Source: Anabaena sp. UHCC 0187
GTDB taxonomy: Bacteria > Cyanobacteriota > Cyanobacteriia > Cyanobacteriales > Nostocaceae
NCBI RefSeq assembly: GCF_009712035.1
Contig: NZ_VILB01000001.1
Span: 152,187 to 216,186, forward strand
Direction of reading: 5' to 3'
Length of the DNA stretch: 64,000 bases
Part shown: positions 53,246 to 63,295 of the stretch, piece after piece
How the letters are laid out: each line of letters starts with the position of its first letter
Position numbering within the stretch: position 1 is the stretch's first letter
Program-made: the position numbers and the translations under genes
The notes under the pieces: model-generated
Databases searched by the model: none
Told to the model about the DNA's origin: nothing
The model's input: the letters and a program-made list of their open reading frames with translations, nothing else

Positions 53246-53566
53246 ATGAATCAGCAATTGGTTGATTCCCTTGTGCAAGTAATTGAGGCACTTTCCCCAG
53301 AAGAAAGAAAACTTTTAGAAAGTCGTCTCAAACTCAATGCTATACAGCAAACATCGGGAATTTGTGGTGGTCATGCTCGAATTCGGAATACACGGATTCC
53401 CGTGTGGATTTTGGTTTCATTTCGACAGCAGGGAGCGAATGATGCAGAACTGCTGCAAAATTATCCCAGTCTCACACCGGAAGATTTGACAGCAGCTTGG
53501 GACTATTATAAACAGTATCGTTCAGAAATTGATCTTGCGATCGCTACCCAAAATGAGGATGACTGA
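53246..53566 (+). CDS. DUF433 antitoxin
   Basis: The 106-residue protein contains ICGGHARIRNTRIPVWILVS and then LLQNYPSLTPEDLTAAWDYY, the hallmark of DUF433 (helix-turn-helix-like) antitoxins. It is followed after 2 bp by the DUF5615 PIN-like gene, a typical pairing. The N-terminal helical part (SLVQVIEALSPEERKLLESR) is an extension often seen in cyanobacterial members. Confidence 0.88.
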   Translation: MNQQLVDSLVQVIEALSPEERKLLESRLKLNAIQQTSGICGGHARIRNTRIPVWILVSFRQQGANDAELLQNYPSLTPEDLTAAWDYYKQYRSEIDLAIATQNEDD

Positions 53567-53568
53567 TT

Positions 53569-53952
53569 GTGAGACTGTATTCTGATGAAAACTTTCCTCT
53601 AAACATTGTTCGACAATTGCGGCAGATGAAATATGATGTGCTTACTTCTTACGAAGCAGGACAAGCAAATCAAGGAATTCCAGATGATGAAGTTTTGGCG
53701 TTTGCGACTCAGGAGAAACGAGTTTTAGTTACACTAAATCGAGATGATTTTATTGAACTTCATCGAACAGGAATTTCTCACACTGGCATTATCATCTCTA
53801 AAGATGATCGGGATTATTTAGGACAATCTCAAATACTGCACAATTGCCTGAGTGAAAATCCAGATTTTGCTAATCGGCTAATTAGAATTAAAAAAAATAA
53901 TCAACCTAAATCTGGGATTCAGGTTTTTATTTACCAGGAATATAAGAGATAA
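53569..53952 (+). CDS. DUF5615 PIN-like toxin
   Basis: The 127-residue protein begins with GTG and MRLYSDENFPLNIVRQLRQM, then PDDEVLAFATQEKRVLVTLN and RDDFIEL. The acidic residues of the PIN-like nuclease (SDEN, DDEV, NRDDF) are present. It is the expected toxin partner of the preceding DUF433 protein. Together they form a VapBC-like system. Confidence 0.88.
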   Translation: MRLYSDENFPLNIVRQLRQMKYDVLTSYEAGQANQGIPDDEVLAFATQEKRVLVTLNRDDFIELHRTGISHTGIIISKDDRDYLGQSQILHNCLSENPDFANRLIRIKKNNQPKSGIQVFIYQEYKR

Positions 53953-53978
53953 CCGATAGTCCAGATTTAGTAATTGCT

Positions 53979-54266
53979 TTATTTAAATGCCATCTTTACC
54001 AATGACCAGAAAAAATTCAAAAAAGCAATTGCAGGATAAGTCCACCATACAATTTGCCACTGTACAGGTACTTGGGGTGGTTTTTTAAACCGTAAAATCA
54101 GATGACTAATTCCTACTGACATTAATGCAAACAAACACAATATAGTCACTATGTATAATATACTGTCTTTAAGAACACTCATTTGGTTAATAACTTGAGC
54201 TAAAATGAAAGCTGAAGGTAGCCAACCAATAAAATATTTTGGTTCAAAGGTGCAATCTTGAAACAT
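53979..54266 (-). CDS. Small membrane protein
   Basis: The 95-residue protein has two strong and one weaker hydrophobic segments (ILYIVTILCLFALMSVGISH, then WWTYPAIAFLNFFWSLV) with a polar loop between. No family is recognised. It lies at the edge of the accessory gene group and is convergent with the DUF5615 toxin gene. Confidence 0.55.
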   Translation of the reverse strand: MFQDCTFEPKYFIGWLPSAFILAQVINQMSVLKDSILYIVTILCLFALMSVGISHLILRFKKPPQVPVQWQIVWWTYPAIAFLNFFWSLVKMAFK

Positions 54267-54493
54267 GATGGAATTTCTCTAAATACTACAAAATTAAATT
54301 GTTGCTAGGATTTTAAAATCCTGCATTGATTTTTATGTTGATTAAAAAATGGGAAGAAATCATGCAAAAAGTTTATGTTTTTAGCTTTGAAATCACAATC
54401 ACTTTGCAAGATTTCCCCGCATTAAAATCAATGTTTTTAAAGTAACTATGTTCTGGTATCAAGAACGTAATAGTGATAGACTATCTCTCGGTT

Positions 54494-54835
54494 TTAGTCT
54501 AATTCTTCAATTAATGGTTTAAGTTCACGCCGTTGGCCTTTCAGTTGACCTGACTCTTTCAATCGCTTAATTTCTTGCGCTTCTTCGTATTTGGGATCAG
54601 CAGATTCCCAACAAAAAAATAGAAGATTGACACCGGAATTTACAGCACTTCTAAGATTTCTATTACTACTACCATTCAAGTGAACAGAGAGTCTACCGTA
54701 TATACAATCGTCAGATTTACCTATATAAACTGTACGAAAGTCAGCACTATGAATATAATAGATGCCTCTCATATTTCTGGTGACTCTATCAATACCATTT
54801 TTGTTAAAGTCTCCACCGTATTGTTTATCCCACAT
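54494..54835 (-). CDS. GIY-YIG nuclease-domain protein
   Basis: The 113-residue protein has RGIYYIHSADFRTVYIGKSD, the GIY-YIG core, followed by RLSVHL with a catalytic-type Arg, and a late Glu in KYEEAQEIKRLKE. It is a stand-alone domain without a DNA-binding partner. Such small proteins occur in mobile and accessory regions. Confidence 0.8.
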   Translation of the reverse strand: MWDKQYGGDFNKNGIDRVTRNMRGIYYIHSADFRTVYIGKSDDCIYGRLSVHLNGSSNRNLRSAVNSGVNLLFFCWESADPKYEEAQEIKRLKESGQLKGQRRELKPLIEELD

Positions 54836-54944
54836 TTTAAGTTTCTCCTAAATTTATAATTTGCGGATTTTTGATGTTTTATTTGCAACCTAAAATTTGC
54901 TGGCTGTTTACCAGTTTGTGTATAATTTCATAGTGAATATTCAT

Positions 54945-55205
54945 TTAGAGAAGTCCTTTCCCTTTTAAGTATGCTATAGCTGTACTCATAACTTCGCGCA
55001 TTCCGGCTTTCTGGCGTTTACTGAAAGAATAGTGATTATATGTGAAATCACCTGTTTGAGGATTATAGTCAAAATTCGCATGAGGATATCTTGTTGACTG
55101 TCCAATTTTACGTACGGTGTATGTAATTGTACCATCTGGCTTTGGATCTGTTTCTTGCTGCCACTCATGTACTCCATCACTTGCTGGATACCATGTTCCA
55201 CTCAT
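54945..55205 (-). CDS. Hypothetical 86-residue protein
   Basis: The protein is rich in aromatic and polar residues (EWQQETDPKPDGTITYTVRK, then RYPHANFDYNPQTGDFTYNH) and ends with a helix (REVMSTAIAYLKGKGLL). I do not recognise it. It lies between the GIY-YIG gene and the divergent STAND gene, so it may belong to a defence or mobile neighbourhood. Confidence 0.5.
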   Translation of the reverse strand: MSGTWYPASDGVHEWQQETDPKPDGTITYTVRKIGQSTRYPHANFDYNPQTGDFTYNHYSFSKRQKAGMREVMSTAIAYLKGKGLL

Positions 55206-55355
55206 AATTTACCTCACAATCAGGTTAGTTAAAAATCTTGTTTCTTGGCTTAACATTGTTTATTCATAACTATCCTCTCATTCATATCAGTAAATACGCT
55301 ATAATAAAATGTCAGATGTTTTGTAAAAAAATATAAAACTAATATCATAAAATAT

Positions 55356-55381
55356 AACATTATGCTATATTTTATAATGTT
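55356..55381. promoter_or_regulatory. Inverted repeat upstream of STAND gene
   Basis: AACATTAT (55356-55363) and ATAATGTT (55374-55381) form an inverted repeat 22 bp upstream of the STAND gene's ATG at 55404. It could be an operator or simply AT-rich symmetry. Confidence 0.3.
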
Positions 55382-55403
55382 AAATCCTAGATAGTAGGTA
55401 TTT

Positions 55404-56771
55404 ATGGATGTTGGAGAAATTTTAAATTTTGCTGATCATGTTGTGTTTACTCAAACAGGAAAACATCTAAATAATCTGCAAAAAGAGGTTTTAGAAAGAG
55501 TTTGGCAAGATCAAGATTATTCCACAATTGCAGAAACTGTTCACAAAGATGAACAATATATTAGAAATATTGCTTCTGAATTATGGCAAGTTTTATCAAA
55601 GGGTTTACATGAAAAAGTGAATAAATCTAATTTAAAAACAGCGATAGAAAGACAAATTATTATTTCATCTAATAAAAATATTACTAATTTTAATTTTGTT
55701 GGAGTTGGTAATCTTCATGTCTGTCCTGAACATAACCCCAGCATTCCACCAATACATGAAACAAATACAAATGAATTTAAAAAAGATTTAATCACTGCAC
55801 CCATAATAACTGAATTTTACGGACGTAATTTTGAATTACAAACTCTAGAAAATTATATTATTAAATCCAAAGCTCGGTTAATTAACCTATATGGAATAAC
55901 TGGAATAGGTAAAAGCACCCTTGCTAAACGCTTTATTGATATTTATGACTCTGAATTTGAAGTCATTATTTGGCGAAATCTGCAATTAAAACCCCATGTT
56001 GATGAGGTTATAAATAGTATTTTATTATTTCTCAACCCTCAAGGTTACTTTAGTGAAAAGCTTGAAAAAAATTTTGATAAATTGCTAAAAGTCTTAGATG
56101 AAAAACGTTGTTTAATTGTCATTGATGGTCTACAGTATCTTTTTGATAGTGGAAAGCTTGCAGGAGAATATCAGCCTGAATATCAATCTTATCAAACTCT
56201 ATTTAATACGATTATAGACATCCCCCATAAGAGTTGCCTTTTGTTGATAAGTCAGCAAAAAACGAAAGAGGTTACACAATTAGAAAAAGATAATAATTTA
56301 GTGTACTCCTTACAATTAAAAGGTTCAGATGAAGCAGGGATTGAAATCTTTAAATCAAAAGGATTACAAGATGAAGATAAATGGTTGAATTTAATTAACT
56401 TGTATCAATCAAATCCTAGATGGTTAAAATGGGTTGCTAATCTAACTCAAGAGTTAGCAAATGGGAGAGTAACAGAAATATTTACTGATGATTCTATTCT
56501 ATTAATAGAAGAAGTAAAAGATTGTTTAGACCAGATATTTTTAAGACTATTAGATAGTGAAAAAGAAATTCTTCTAGCCTTAGCAAAATTGGATACTTCT
56601 GTAAGTATTATACAGTTAAAAGAGTTAGTTAGTTTATCCCAAATCGAGTTAGTCAATGGTATGCGATCACTTCTAAGACGGTGTTTAATTGAAACCATAG
56701 AAAAACCACAGGTTGTTTATTCACTTAACCCTTTATTGCGTGTTTATTGCCTGAATTTATCTGGATATTAA
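55404..56771 (+). CDS. STAND NTPase with vMAP-N-type HTH, no visible effector
   Basis: The 455-residue protein begins with a helix-turn-helix-like domain (about 1-85; LNNLQKEVLERVWQDQDYST, then QYIRNIASELWQVL) that I associate with the vWA-MoxR-associated (vMAP) conflict systems. A STAND/NB-ARC NTPase follows: EFYGRNFELQTLENYI, Walker A GITGIGKST at 164-172 and Walker B LIVIDGLQYL with Asp241. A winged-helix region (DCLDQIFLRLLDSEKEILLA) ends it. The long WD40 or TPR sensor found in many relatives is missing. It may be a short form or need a partner. Confidence 0.8.
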   Translation: MDVGEILNFADHVVFTQTGKHLNNLQKEVLERVWQDQDYSTIAETVHKDEQYIRNIASELWQVLSKGLHEKVNKSNLKTAIERQIIISSNKNITNFNFVGVGNLHVCPEHNPSIPPIHETNTNEFKKDLITAPIITEFYGRNFELQTLENYIIKSKARLINLYGITGIGKSTLAKRFIDIYDSEFEVIIWRNLQLKPHVDEVINSILLFLNPQGYFSEKLEKNFDKLLKVLDEKRCLIVIDGLQYLFDSGKLAGEYQPEYQSYQTLFNTIIDIPHKSCLLLISQQKTKEVTQLEKDNNLVYSLQLKGSDEAGIEIFKSKGLQDEDKWLNLINLYQSNPRWLKWVANLTQELANGRVTEIFTDDSILLIEEVKDCLDQIFLRLLDSEKEILLALAKLDTSVSIIQLKELVSLSQIELVNGMRSLLRRCLIETIEKPQVVYSLNPLLRVYCLNLSGY

Positions 56772-56847
56772 GTTGTAAAGTGGTTTACCAACAGCATAAC
56801 CCACAATTAATCATTAATATTTAACCCTCAGAAATATGATCTTGATG

Positions 56848-56880
56848 GCTATGAAGTCCGCGCAGGCGGACTTTGTTTGT
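56848..56880. repeat. AAGTCCGC/GCGGACTT palindrome
   Basis: GAAGTCCGCGCAGGCGGACT is a strong GC-rich palindrome between the STAND gene and the convergent metH. It is a dispersed hairpin type seen widely in Nostocales and could act as a bidirectional terminator. Confidence 0.65.
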
Positions 56881-56911
56881 ATAGCCCCAGAATTCTATTC
56901 TGAGGGATAGA

Positions 56912-59900
56912 TTAAGCCGTGAAATACTTCGCTACAGGGTGATAAGTAATAATTGCCGTTGTAGACTGTTCAGGATACAATTGCTCACTTTCATCCATGT
57001 GCATCTTCATCCTATCAACTCCCAACAACTCCAACTGCTTAAACTGATCTTGGATATTCGGACAAGCCGGATAGCCGAAACTATACCGAGAACCTTGATA
57101 ACGCTGCGCCAACATATCCCGAATATTATCCGGTTCAGAATCACCAAAACCTAACTCCCGACGGATTCTAGCGTGAGTCCATTCCGCCAAAGCCTCCGCC
57201 ACCTGGACAGCCATACCATGAAAATACAGATAATCAGTGTATTTATTATCGGCAAATAGCTTTTGTCCAAACTCCGTCGCAACTTCCCCCACAGTCACCG
57301 CTTGCATAGGGAAAACATCAATAATTCCCGACTCCTTCGGTGCAAAAAAATCTGCAATACATAACCGATTAAAAGACCTCTGACGGGGAAACTCAAAACT
57401 AACTCTTACCTCCGCGTCCTCTGCGTCTCTGCGGTTAGTTTCATAAATCAATAAACTATTCCCCACAGACTGACAAGGAAAATAGCCATAAATCACTTGA
57501 GGATGTAATAAATTCTCCTCAATAATGCGCTGTTTCCACTCTTCCAAAACTGGATAAACCTTCTCAGCTAAAAACGCCTGATATTCCTCCTTAGATTGTT
57601 CCTTCGGCTTGCGGAATTGCCATTGTCCAGCGACCAAAGCTTGCAAATCCAAATACCAGAATAACTCCTCCAAAGAAATATCATCAGGTTGTAAAAACTG
57701 CGTACCCCAAAAAGGTGGTTGAGGACGTTCAATATCTACAGCCACAGCCTCAGAACGACGGGTATCAACCTCTTTGATAATATCAGAATTATCTATTGTG
57801 GGGTGGGCATCCTGCCCGCCATTTTCCTCAACAGATTGATATCCATTTTCCGCAACTTCATCTAAGAAACCTTGAAAATTATCCCAATTTCCTCCTGTTT
57901 TTGCAGGCATTAACTTATCCATAAAATGCAAATCAGAAAAAGCATCTTTGCCATAAATAACCTTACCTTTGTAAGTTCCTTGGCAATCTTGATTCACAAA
58001 CTTAGGAGTTAAAGCTGCACCACCTAAAATCACAGGTACAGTAATTCCCTTTTCATTAAAAGTCTGTAAATTTTCCTTCATAAAAGCGGTGGATTTTACT
58101 AACAATCCACTCATGGCAATACAATCAGGTTTGTACTGTTCGTAAGCTTGAATGATGTTTTCTACCGATTGCTTAATTCCCAGGTTAATCACCTTGTAAC
58201 CATTGTTAGATAAAATGATATCTACAAGGTTTTTACCAATATCGTGAACATCGCCTTTTACCGTGGCAATTACAAAAGTTCCCTTGGCATTATTGCCAGA
58301 TTCCGACTTTTCCATAAACGGTTCTAAATAAGCAACCGCAGCTTTCATCGTTTCGGCTGATTGTAATACAAAAGGTAATTGCATTTGTCCAGAACCGAAC
58401 AATTCACCGACAACTTTCATTCCGTCTAACAAGAAAGTATTGATGATTTGTAAAGGAGGATATTGTTCTAAGGCTTTTGTCAATTGGGTTTCTAATCCAA
58501 TGCGTTCACCGTCAATAATATGGCGTTTCAAACGTTCTTCAATGGGTAAACTGGCATCAATTCCCGTATTCCGTTTGGTTTTAACCCCGGCAAAAATTGT
58601 GGTTAGTTCTCCCAAAGGATCATAAACGCAGACATTACCATCAAATTTACGTTGATCATAAATTAATTGTCGGCAAACTTCTTGATGTTGAGGTTCAATC
58701 TTAGCCAGTGGTAAAATTTTACTCGCGCTGACAATTGCTGCATCCATGCCCGCGTTCATGGCTTCATGCAAAAACATCGAGTTTAAGACCATGCGCGAGG
58801 CGGGATTTAAGCCAAAGGATATATTGGAAACACCCAACATAACATGACATCCTGGCAATTCTTGGCGAATCCGGCGAATTGATTCAATGGTAGCTTTACC
58901 ATTTTCCCGATCTTCTTCAATCCCAGTAGAAATTGGGAGAGCTAAAGTATCAAAGAATATTTCTGTGGGGGCAATACCATATTCTACCGCTTGACGGTAC
59001 GCCCGTTGGGCAATTTGAAATTTTTTCTCGGCTGTCCGTGCCATGCCATCTTCGTCAATTGTCCCAATAATGACACCAGCACCGTATTTTTTTGCCAATT
59101 CTAGCACTTTCAAAAATCGCGGTTCGCCATCTTCGTAGTTGGTAGAATTCAGTAAACACTTACCACCAGCTACCTTTAACCCTGCTTCCATTTTTTCCCA
59201 TTCGGTGGAATCGAGCATTAAAGGCAATGTAATATTATTGACAACGCGAGAAACTAACTCGTGCATATCACGCACGCCGTCACGTCCGACATAATCAACG
59301 TTAACATCAAGGATATGTGCGCCTTCTTTGACCTGACTCCGCGCCATGGAGACTAAACCATCCCAGTCTTCGGCGTTGAGTAAATCACGGCATTTTTTAG
59401 AACCACTGGCGTTGAGACGTTCACCAATAATCAAGAAAGAATTTTCTTGATCGTAGGGTTGAGTCGTATAAATTGATGCGGCTGATGGTTCTAAACTTGG
59501 CTGTCTAACTTTCGGTTTTAATTCTTTGGCAATTTCCGCCAATTGTTGAATGTGTGCTGGTCGTGTCCCACAGCAACCCCCAATTACTTGGACACCTAAA
59601 TCTTCGATAAAGTGCATTAACGCCATCCGTAATTCTATGGGCGTAAGTTTGTAATGTGCTTGACCGCCAACGTTTTCGGGTAAACCCGCATTGGGAATAC
59701 AGGAAACTACGAATGGAGAATGTTCTGATAAATACTTGATGTGTGGTTTCATCAAGTCGGGACCGGTAGCGCAATTTAAGCCGAGAATATCAATGGGGTA
59801 AGATTCGAGGATAGTAACTACGGCGTTGATTTCTGTACCTACTAGCATTGTCCCCATGCTTTCCATAGTGACAGAGACCATTAAGGCTCTTCTTTCGCCT

Positions 59901-60454
59901 TTTTTGGCAAAAACTTCCTCGATCCCATTTAATGCGGCTTTAATTTGCAGCACGTCTTGGCAAGTTTCCACCAGGAATAAATCCACTCCACCATCAAATA
60001 AGGCTTCTGCTTGTTCAGCAAAAGAGGCTTTCATGGTGTCAAAGTCAATATGTCCCAAGGTGGGGAGTTTGGTGGTTGGCCCAATAGAACCAGCCACAAA
60101 TCGGGGTTTTTCGGGGGTGGAAAATTCCGCAGCCACACTTTTAGCAAGTTCGGCGGCTTTTTTGGTGAGATAATAAGCCTGGTCTGCTAGGTCATATTCT
60201 GCGAGAACTATGGACATAGAACCAAAGGTATCAGTTTCAATGACATCAGCACCAGCAGCGAGAAAATCACGGTGAACTTTGGCGACGGCTTCGGGTTTGG
60301 TGTGAACTAAATACTCGTTACAGCCTTCATACTGTGCGCCGCCGAAATCTTCAGCGGTCAGGTTTTGGGTTTGTAAGTTTGTTCCCATTGCGCCGTCAAA
60401 GACGATAACGGGACGTTCGGGACTATGTAGGTGTTTTAGAAAAGGATGGGTCAT
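56912..60454 (-). CDS. metH: Cobalamin-dependent methionine synthase
   Basis: The 1180-residue protein has all four MetH modules: homocysteine/zinc domain (residues 1-325; [11 protein letters not shown] near 292), pterin domain (about 340-630), cobalamin cap and binding domain ([11 protein letters not shown] near 735) and the SAM-dependent activation domain at the C-terminus. It transfers the methyl of 5-methyl-THF to homocysteine. Two in-frame repeat-derived insertions lie in the linker and activation domain (residues about 876-886 and 1003-1015). Upstream DNA to 60550 shows no riboswitch I can support. Confidence 0.95.
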   Translation of the reverse strand: MTHPFLKHLHSPERPVIVFDGAMGTNLQTQNLTAEDFGGAQYEGCNEYLVHTKPEAVAKVHRDFLAAGADVIETDTFGSMSIVLAEYDLADQAYYLTKKAAELAKSVAAEFSTPEKPRFVAGSIGPTTKLPTLGHIDFDTMKASFAEQAEALFDGGVDLFLVETCQDVLQIKAALNGIEEVFAKKGERRALMVSVTMESMGTMLVGTEINAVVTILESYPIDILGLNCATGPDLMKPHIKYLSEHSPFVVSCIPNAGLPENVGGQAHYKLTPIELRMALMHFIEDLGVQVIGGCCGTRPAHIQQLAEIAKELKPKVRQPSLEPSAASIYTTQPYDQENSFLIIGERLNASGSKKCRDLLNAEDWDGLVSMARSQVKEGAHILDVNVDYVGRDGVRDMHELVSRVVNNITLPLMLDSTEWEKMEAGLKVAGGKCLLNSTNYEDGEPRFLKVLELAKKYGAGVIIGTIDEDGMARTAEKKFQIAQRAYRQAVEYGIAPTEIFFDTLALPISTGIEEDRENGKATIESIRRIRQELPGCHVMLGVSNISFGLNPASRMVLNSMFLHEAMNAGMDAAIVSASKILPLAKIEPQHQEVCRQLIYDQRKFDGNVCVYDPLGELTTIFAGVKTKRNTGIDASLPIEERLKRHIIDGERIGLETQLTKALEQYPPLQIINTFLLDGMKVVGELFGSGQMQLPFVLQSAETMKAAVAYLEPFMEKSESGNNAKGTFVIATVKGDVHDIGKNLVDIILSNNGYKVINLGIKQSVENIIQAYEQYKPDCIAMSGLLVKSTAFMKENLQTFNEKGITVPVILGGAALTPKFVNQDCQGTYKGKVIYGKDAFSDLHFMDKLMPAKTGGNWDNFQGFLDEVAENGYQSVEENGGQDAHPTIDNSDIIKEVDTRRSEAVAVDIERPQPPFWGTQFLQPDDISLEELFWYLDLQALVAGQWQFRKPKEQSKEEYQAFLAEKVYPVLEEWKQRIIEENLLHPQVIYGYFPCQSVGNSLLIYETNRRDAEDAEVRVSFEFPRQRSFNRLCIADFFAPKESGIIDVFPMQAVTVGEVATEFGQKLFADNKYTDYLYFHGMAVQVAEALAEWTHARIRRELGFGDSEPDNIRDMLAQRYQGSRYSFGYPACPNIQDQFKQLELLGVDRMKMHMDESEQLYPEQSTTAIITYHPVAKYFTA
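57404..57441. repeat. GACGCAGAGGACGC repeat inside metH
   Basis: The coding strand contains AACCGCAGAGACGCAGAGGA then CGCGGAGGTAAGAG, a well-known dispersed intergenic repeat of cyanobacteria. Here it encodes [10 protein letters not shown] within the activation domain, in a stretch where MetH homologues as I recall them have no such sequence. Confidence 0.75.
57797..57823. repeat. GGTGGGCAT/GCCCGCC hairpin repeat inside metH
   Basis: GGGTGGGCATCCTGCCCGCC matches the dispersed palindrome at 16311. Within metH it encodes part of NGGQDAHPT in the linker before the activation domain. The frame is kept. Confidence 0.7.
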
Positions 60455-60550
60455 AATTGTGTGAAAAAATAGAATTAGTTTTGCGATACTAGACTTAATT
60501 TATTATTCTCTAAGATTTTGATAGTTTAGATAGGTTGTTAAGAAAACAAT

Positions 60551-60988
60551 ATGCTAGAAAGTACAGAGGATGGTTTTGTACGCTTACAAATAGAATTAAT
60601 CCAGCCTCAGTTTTTAAGTATCCTCAGTGACGTAATCAGTAAGAAACAGCGTCTCGTTTTGGCAAAGGGGGAGAAAGATTTAGCTGCTATTATCCCCTCG
60701 GACGAGTTTGAACGCTTGGAGTGGTTGAGGTATGATATCAAATATGGGCAATTTCAGCTAGATGCAGAATACGATGAAGATGATGAATCTGGTATCTCAT
60801 GTATTAGCATTAATGAATTAGAATTTAATTTTGAGCAAATAATTAGTCAGGTAATGGGTAATGATGCAATCTTTGGTTTAACTTCTCCGACAGCTTCCTT
60901 TGAGGATAACAATGAGTTTTTTACGCCAGTGGTAATTTTGATGAATATTAATAATTTTTGGATACCAGATTATTGGATTGATAATTAA
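60551..60988 (+). CDS. Hypothetical protein with Phd-like segment
   Basis: The 145-residue acidic protein contains VISKKQRLVLAKGEKDLAAI then IPSDEFERLEWL, similar to the Phd/YefM antitoxin DNA-binding core, here preceded by about 28 residues and followed by a long acidic tail. No toxin gene is next to it. It is divergent from metH. Confidence 0.5.
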   Translation: MLESTEDGFVRLQIELIQPQFLSILSDVISKKQRLVLAKGEKDLAAIIPSDEFERLEWLRYDIKYGQFQLDAEYDEDDESGISCISINELEFNFEQIISQVMGNDAIFGLTSPTASFEDNNEFFTPVVILMNINNFWIPDYWIDN

Positions 60989-61082
60989 AGACAATTATAT
61001 CGAGGAAATGTAAAAAAGTTATTTAATATACTTTTTAGTATAGTAGTAGTCTTTTTTTTGACTATTAAAATCATAATATTTA

Positions 61083-61970
61083 ATGTCAGCTATATTACCA
61101 ATATTAAAAAATATGAGATTTAAAGATTGGGCAACTAGAATAATCCTGATTTTTTTGATGTTAGCTACGCTCATTGTGGCAGTATTTATTGGAGGTGCGA
61201 GACAAGCGCAAAATCAAACAATTGCATCAAATTCAGAAGCTACGACTTGGAATCAATACCTACCAGGACAATTACAGCCAGCAATAACTAAACCAGAAAA
61301 AAAGCAAAATTTCATCCCGTCTCCAGCCAAGATTAATAAAATTAATCCTGTATATATCACTACTGTTGCTTTTAGTAAGTATAGACCTAATTTTGCCCAG
61401 GCTAAGGTTGATCCTAGCAATTATGGCGATCGCTATTTAGCAGATATTAATGGTGTACCCTTTAATCATCAGCCGATTATTGTCATTCATGAAACAACTA
61501 ATTCCACTTCTAGTGCCATTAATTTTTTTCAAACACCTCATGATGATGAAAGTGTTCAAGCTAGTTATCATGCCATCATTACTTTAGAGGGACAGGTTAT
61601 TTATCTAGTTCCTCCAGAAAAACGCGCTTTTGGGGCTGGTAATTCGGTGTTTAAGGGTGTTAATGGTGTGGAAACTGTGCAAACTAATCCCAATTTACCT
61701 CCATCTGTGAATAATTTTGCTTATCATGTGTCTCTAGAAACGCCTCCTGATGCTTGGGGTAAAAGTGATATAGCGCAACATACTGGATATACAGAAGCTC
61801 AATATAATTCTTTAGCTTGGTTAATTGCACAAAGTCAAGTTCCAGATGATAGAATTACCACTCATAAAGCTGTAGATGTGGCAGGTGGAAAAGTTGATCC
61901 CTTGAGTTTTGATGGTGATAAATTTTTAAAGAAATTACATTCTTTCCGGCAGTTAAGAACTTTTAATTAG
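61083..61970 (+). CDS. N-acetylmuramoyl-L-alanine amidase (Amidase_2)
   Basis: The 295-residue protein has one N-terminal membrane anchor (about 19-37) and a linker, then an amidase_2/PGRP-type domain from about 125. Zinc and catalytic residues appear in VIHETTN (His136), ASYHAIIT and TTHKAVDVAGGKVDP (His about 261, Lys and Asp). It would cleave the stem peptide from muramic acid in peptidoglycan, and is thus a cell-wall remodelling enzyme in the periplasm. It is convergent with the Fur-family gene, overlapping by 4 bp. Confidence 0.85.
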   Translation: MSAILPILKNMRFKDWATRIILIFLMLATLIVAVFIGGARQAQNQTIASNSEATTWNQYLPGQLQPAITKPEKKQNFIPSPAKINKINPVYITTVAFSKYRPNFAQAKVDPSNYGDRYLADINGVPFNHQPIIVIHETTNSTSSAINFFQTPHDDESVQASYHAIITLEGQVIYLVPPEKRAFGAGNSVFKGVNGVETVQTNPNLPPSVNNFAYHVSLETPPDAWGKSDIAQHTGYTEAQYNSLAWLIAQSQVPDDRITTHKAVDVAGGKVDPLSFDGDKFLKKLHSFRQLRTFN

Positions 61971-62407
61971 GGCTTATTCACAGCGATAGCTATGTCGCAG
62001 ACATCACAAGTTCCCTCCACTGTCACCTCATATCGTTCTACTTTCAAGCCCTCCCGCAGTTGACTGACATCAATACCAGGAAAAGTATTCCAGTTAATAT
62101 CTTCAATCGCACCACAGCAGTTACACCGGAAATGATGATGGGGGGCAACATTGGCATCATAACGGCATACCCCTTCCTCTAATAGCACTTCTCGCACCAA
62201 ACCCACCTCCCGCAGTGCCTGAAGTGCCGCATACACTGTGGCTTGGGAGGAAGTAGGTACTTCCTGATTCAAGTCCCTTAAAATTTGATCAACCGTAGGG
62301 TGATCTTCCCTTGCTAATAGGTTTGCATAAACTCCAAATCTCTGGGGTGTGACTCGCAACCCTTTATTTTTCAGGGTCTTGATAATATCATTAGCTTTTT
62401 GCTGCAT
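61967..62407 (-). CDS. perR: Fur-family peroxide regulator (PerR/FurC type)
   Basis: The 146-residue protein has a winged-helix DNA-binding domain (LRVTPQRFGVYANLLAREDH, then QATVYAALQALREVGLVREV), the metal motif APHHHFRCNCC and a second CxxC (CDVC) near the end. The short form and its place divergent from a type II peroxiredoxin match the PerR-peroxiredoxin pair of Synechocystis (slr1738/sll1621). That supports a peroxide sensor, FurC in Anabaena terms. A palindromic operator lies between the genes. Confidence 0.85.
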   Translation of the reverse strand: MQQKANDIIKTLKNKGLRVTPQRFGVYANLLAREDHPTVDQILRDLNQEVPTSSQATVYAALQALREVGLVREVLLEEGVCRYDANVAPHHHFRCNCCGAIEDINWNTFPGIDVSQLREGLKVERYEVTVEGTCDVCDIAIAVNKP

Positions 62408-62525
62408 AGGATTTACTTAACTATATAAAGATATAAACTCCCATTATAACTTTTCTGTTCTAAGAACTAAAGCTTTTTAAAAAATACATTGTAAAATAAG
62501 TATTTATGACTATTGACTAATTCCT

Positions 62526-62546
62526 AAATCAGAATTATTCTGATTT
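62526..62546. promoter_or_regulatory. Candidate PerR/Fur operator palindrome
   Basis: AAATCAGAATTATTCTGATT plus T is a 21-bp inverted repeat, perfect apart from its central base. It lies between perR (starts 62407) and the peroxiredoxin gene (starts 62622). Fur-family boxes are 15-21-bp AT-rich palindromes of this form, so it probably controls one or both genes. Confidence 0.7.
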
Positions 62547-62621
62547 ACAAGATAAGCTATTGATGCCCAGCAATCAAGCAGCAACACGAGTTAAAATCTT
62601 CCATCTAAAAAAGAGGTATTT

Positions 62622-63194
62622 ATGACTGCTATTACTCACGTTCCAAATGTAGTATTCAAGACTCGTGTTCGGGATGAATCTATCGGTGGACCCAATCCTT
62701 ACACTTGGAAAGATGTAACCACTCAAGAGATTTTTGCCGGTAAGAAAGTAGTATTATTTGCTCTCCCTGGTGCATTCACTCCTACCTGTTCTTCCACCCA
62801 TTTGCCTCGCTACGAAGAACTATTTGCAGAATTCAAAGCCCAAGGTGTTGATCAAATCATTTGTTTGTCAGTTAATGACGCATTTGTTATGTTCCAATGG
62901 GGCAAACAACAAGGTGCTAAAAATGTCTTCTTGTTACCAGATGGTAGTGGAGAATTTACCCGCAAAATGGGAATGTTAGTTGATAAATCTAACATCGGTT
63001 TTGGAATGCGTTCCTGGCGTTATTCAATGGTTGTCAATAACTGCGAAATTGAAAAAATGTTCATTGAACCTGGTTTTGAAGACAACTGTGGTAGTGACCC
63101 CTTTGAAGTATCTGATGCTGATACCATTCTTGCTTACCTAAAAGGTGTAGCCCGTCCTACTGAAGTTGCTCCTCGGTTATCATTTGTTGGTTAA
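62622..63194 (+). CDS. Type II peroxiredoxin
   Basis: The 190-residue protein carries the peroxidatic cysteine in [20 protein letters not shown], the PrxII/Prx5-like C-P-loop, with a supporting Arg in [11 protein letters not shown] second cysteine lies near NNCEIEKM and another in EDNCGSDPF. It reduces H2O2 and alkyl hydroperoxides with thiol donors such as thioredoxin or glutaredoxin. It is divergent from perR with a shared palindromic operator. Confidence 0.92.
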   Translation: MTAITHVPNVVFKTRVRDESIGGPNPYTWKDVTTQEIFAGKKVVLFALPGAFTPTCSSTHLPRYEELFAEFKAQGVDQIICLSVNDAFVMFQWGKQQGAKNVFLLPDGSGEFTRKMGMLVDKSNIGFGMRSWRYSMVVNNCEIEKMFIEPGFEDNCGSDPFEVSDADTILAYLKGVARPTEVAPRLSFVG

Positions 63195-63254
63195 TTACTA
63201 AAGCTAGAAAATTCAAACCTTTGATAGAGGTTGATAGTTTTTAATTCATCTAAG

Positions 63255-63295
63255 GCAAAGGAAGTTACCCCAATAAAACTTCCTTTGCTTTTTTG
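63255..63295 (+). terminator. Intrinsic terminator of the peroxiredoxin gene
   Basis: GCAAAGGAAGTT (63255-63266) pairs perfectly with AACTTCCTTTGC (63277-63288) and is followed at once by a run of T residues. It is a textbook rho-independent terminator 61 bp after the stop codon. Confidence 0.92.

Noticed and set aside
60455..60550. Cobalamin or SAM riboswitch before metH
   Set aside because: The region is only about 96 bp and AT-rich with none of the conserved B12-box or SAM-box sequence that I could find.
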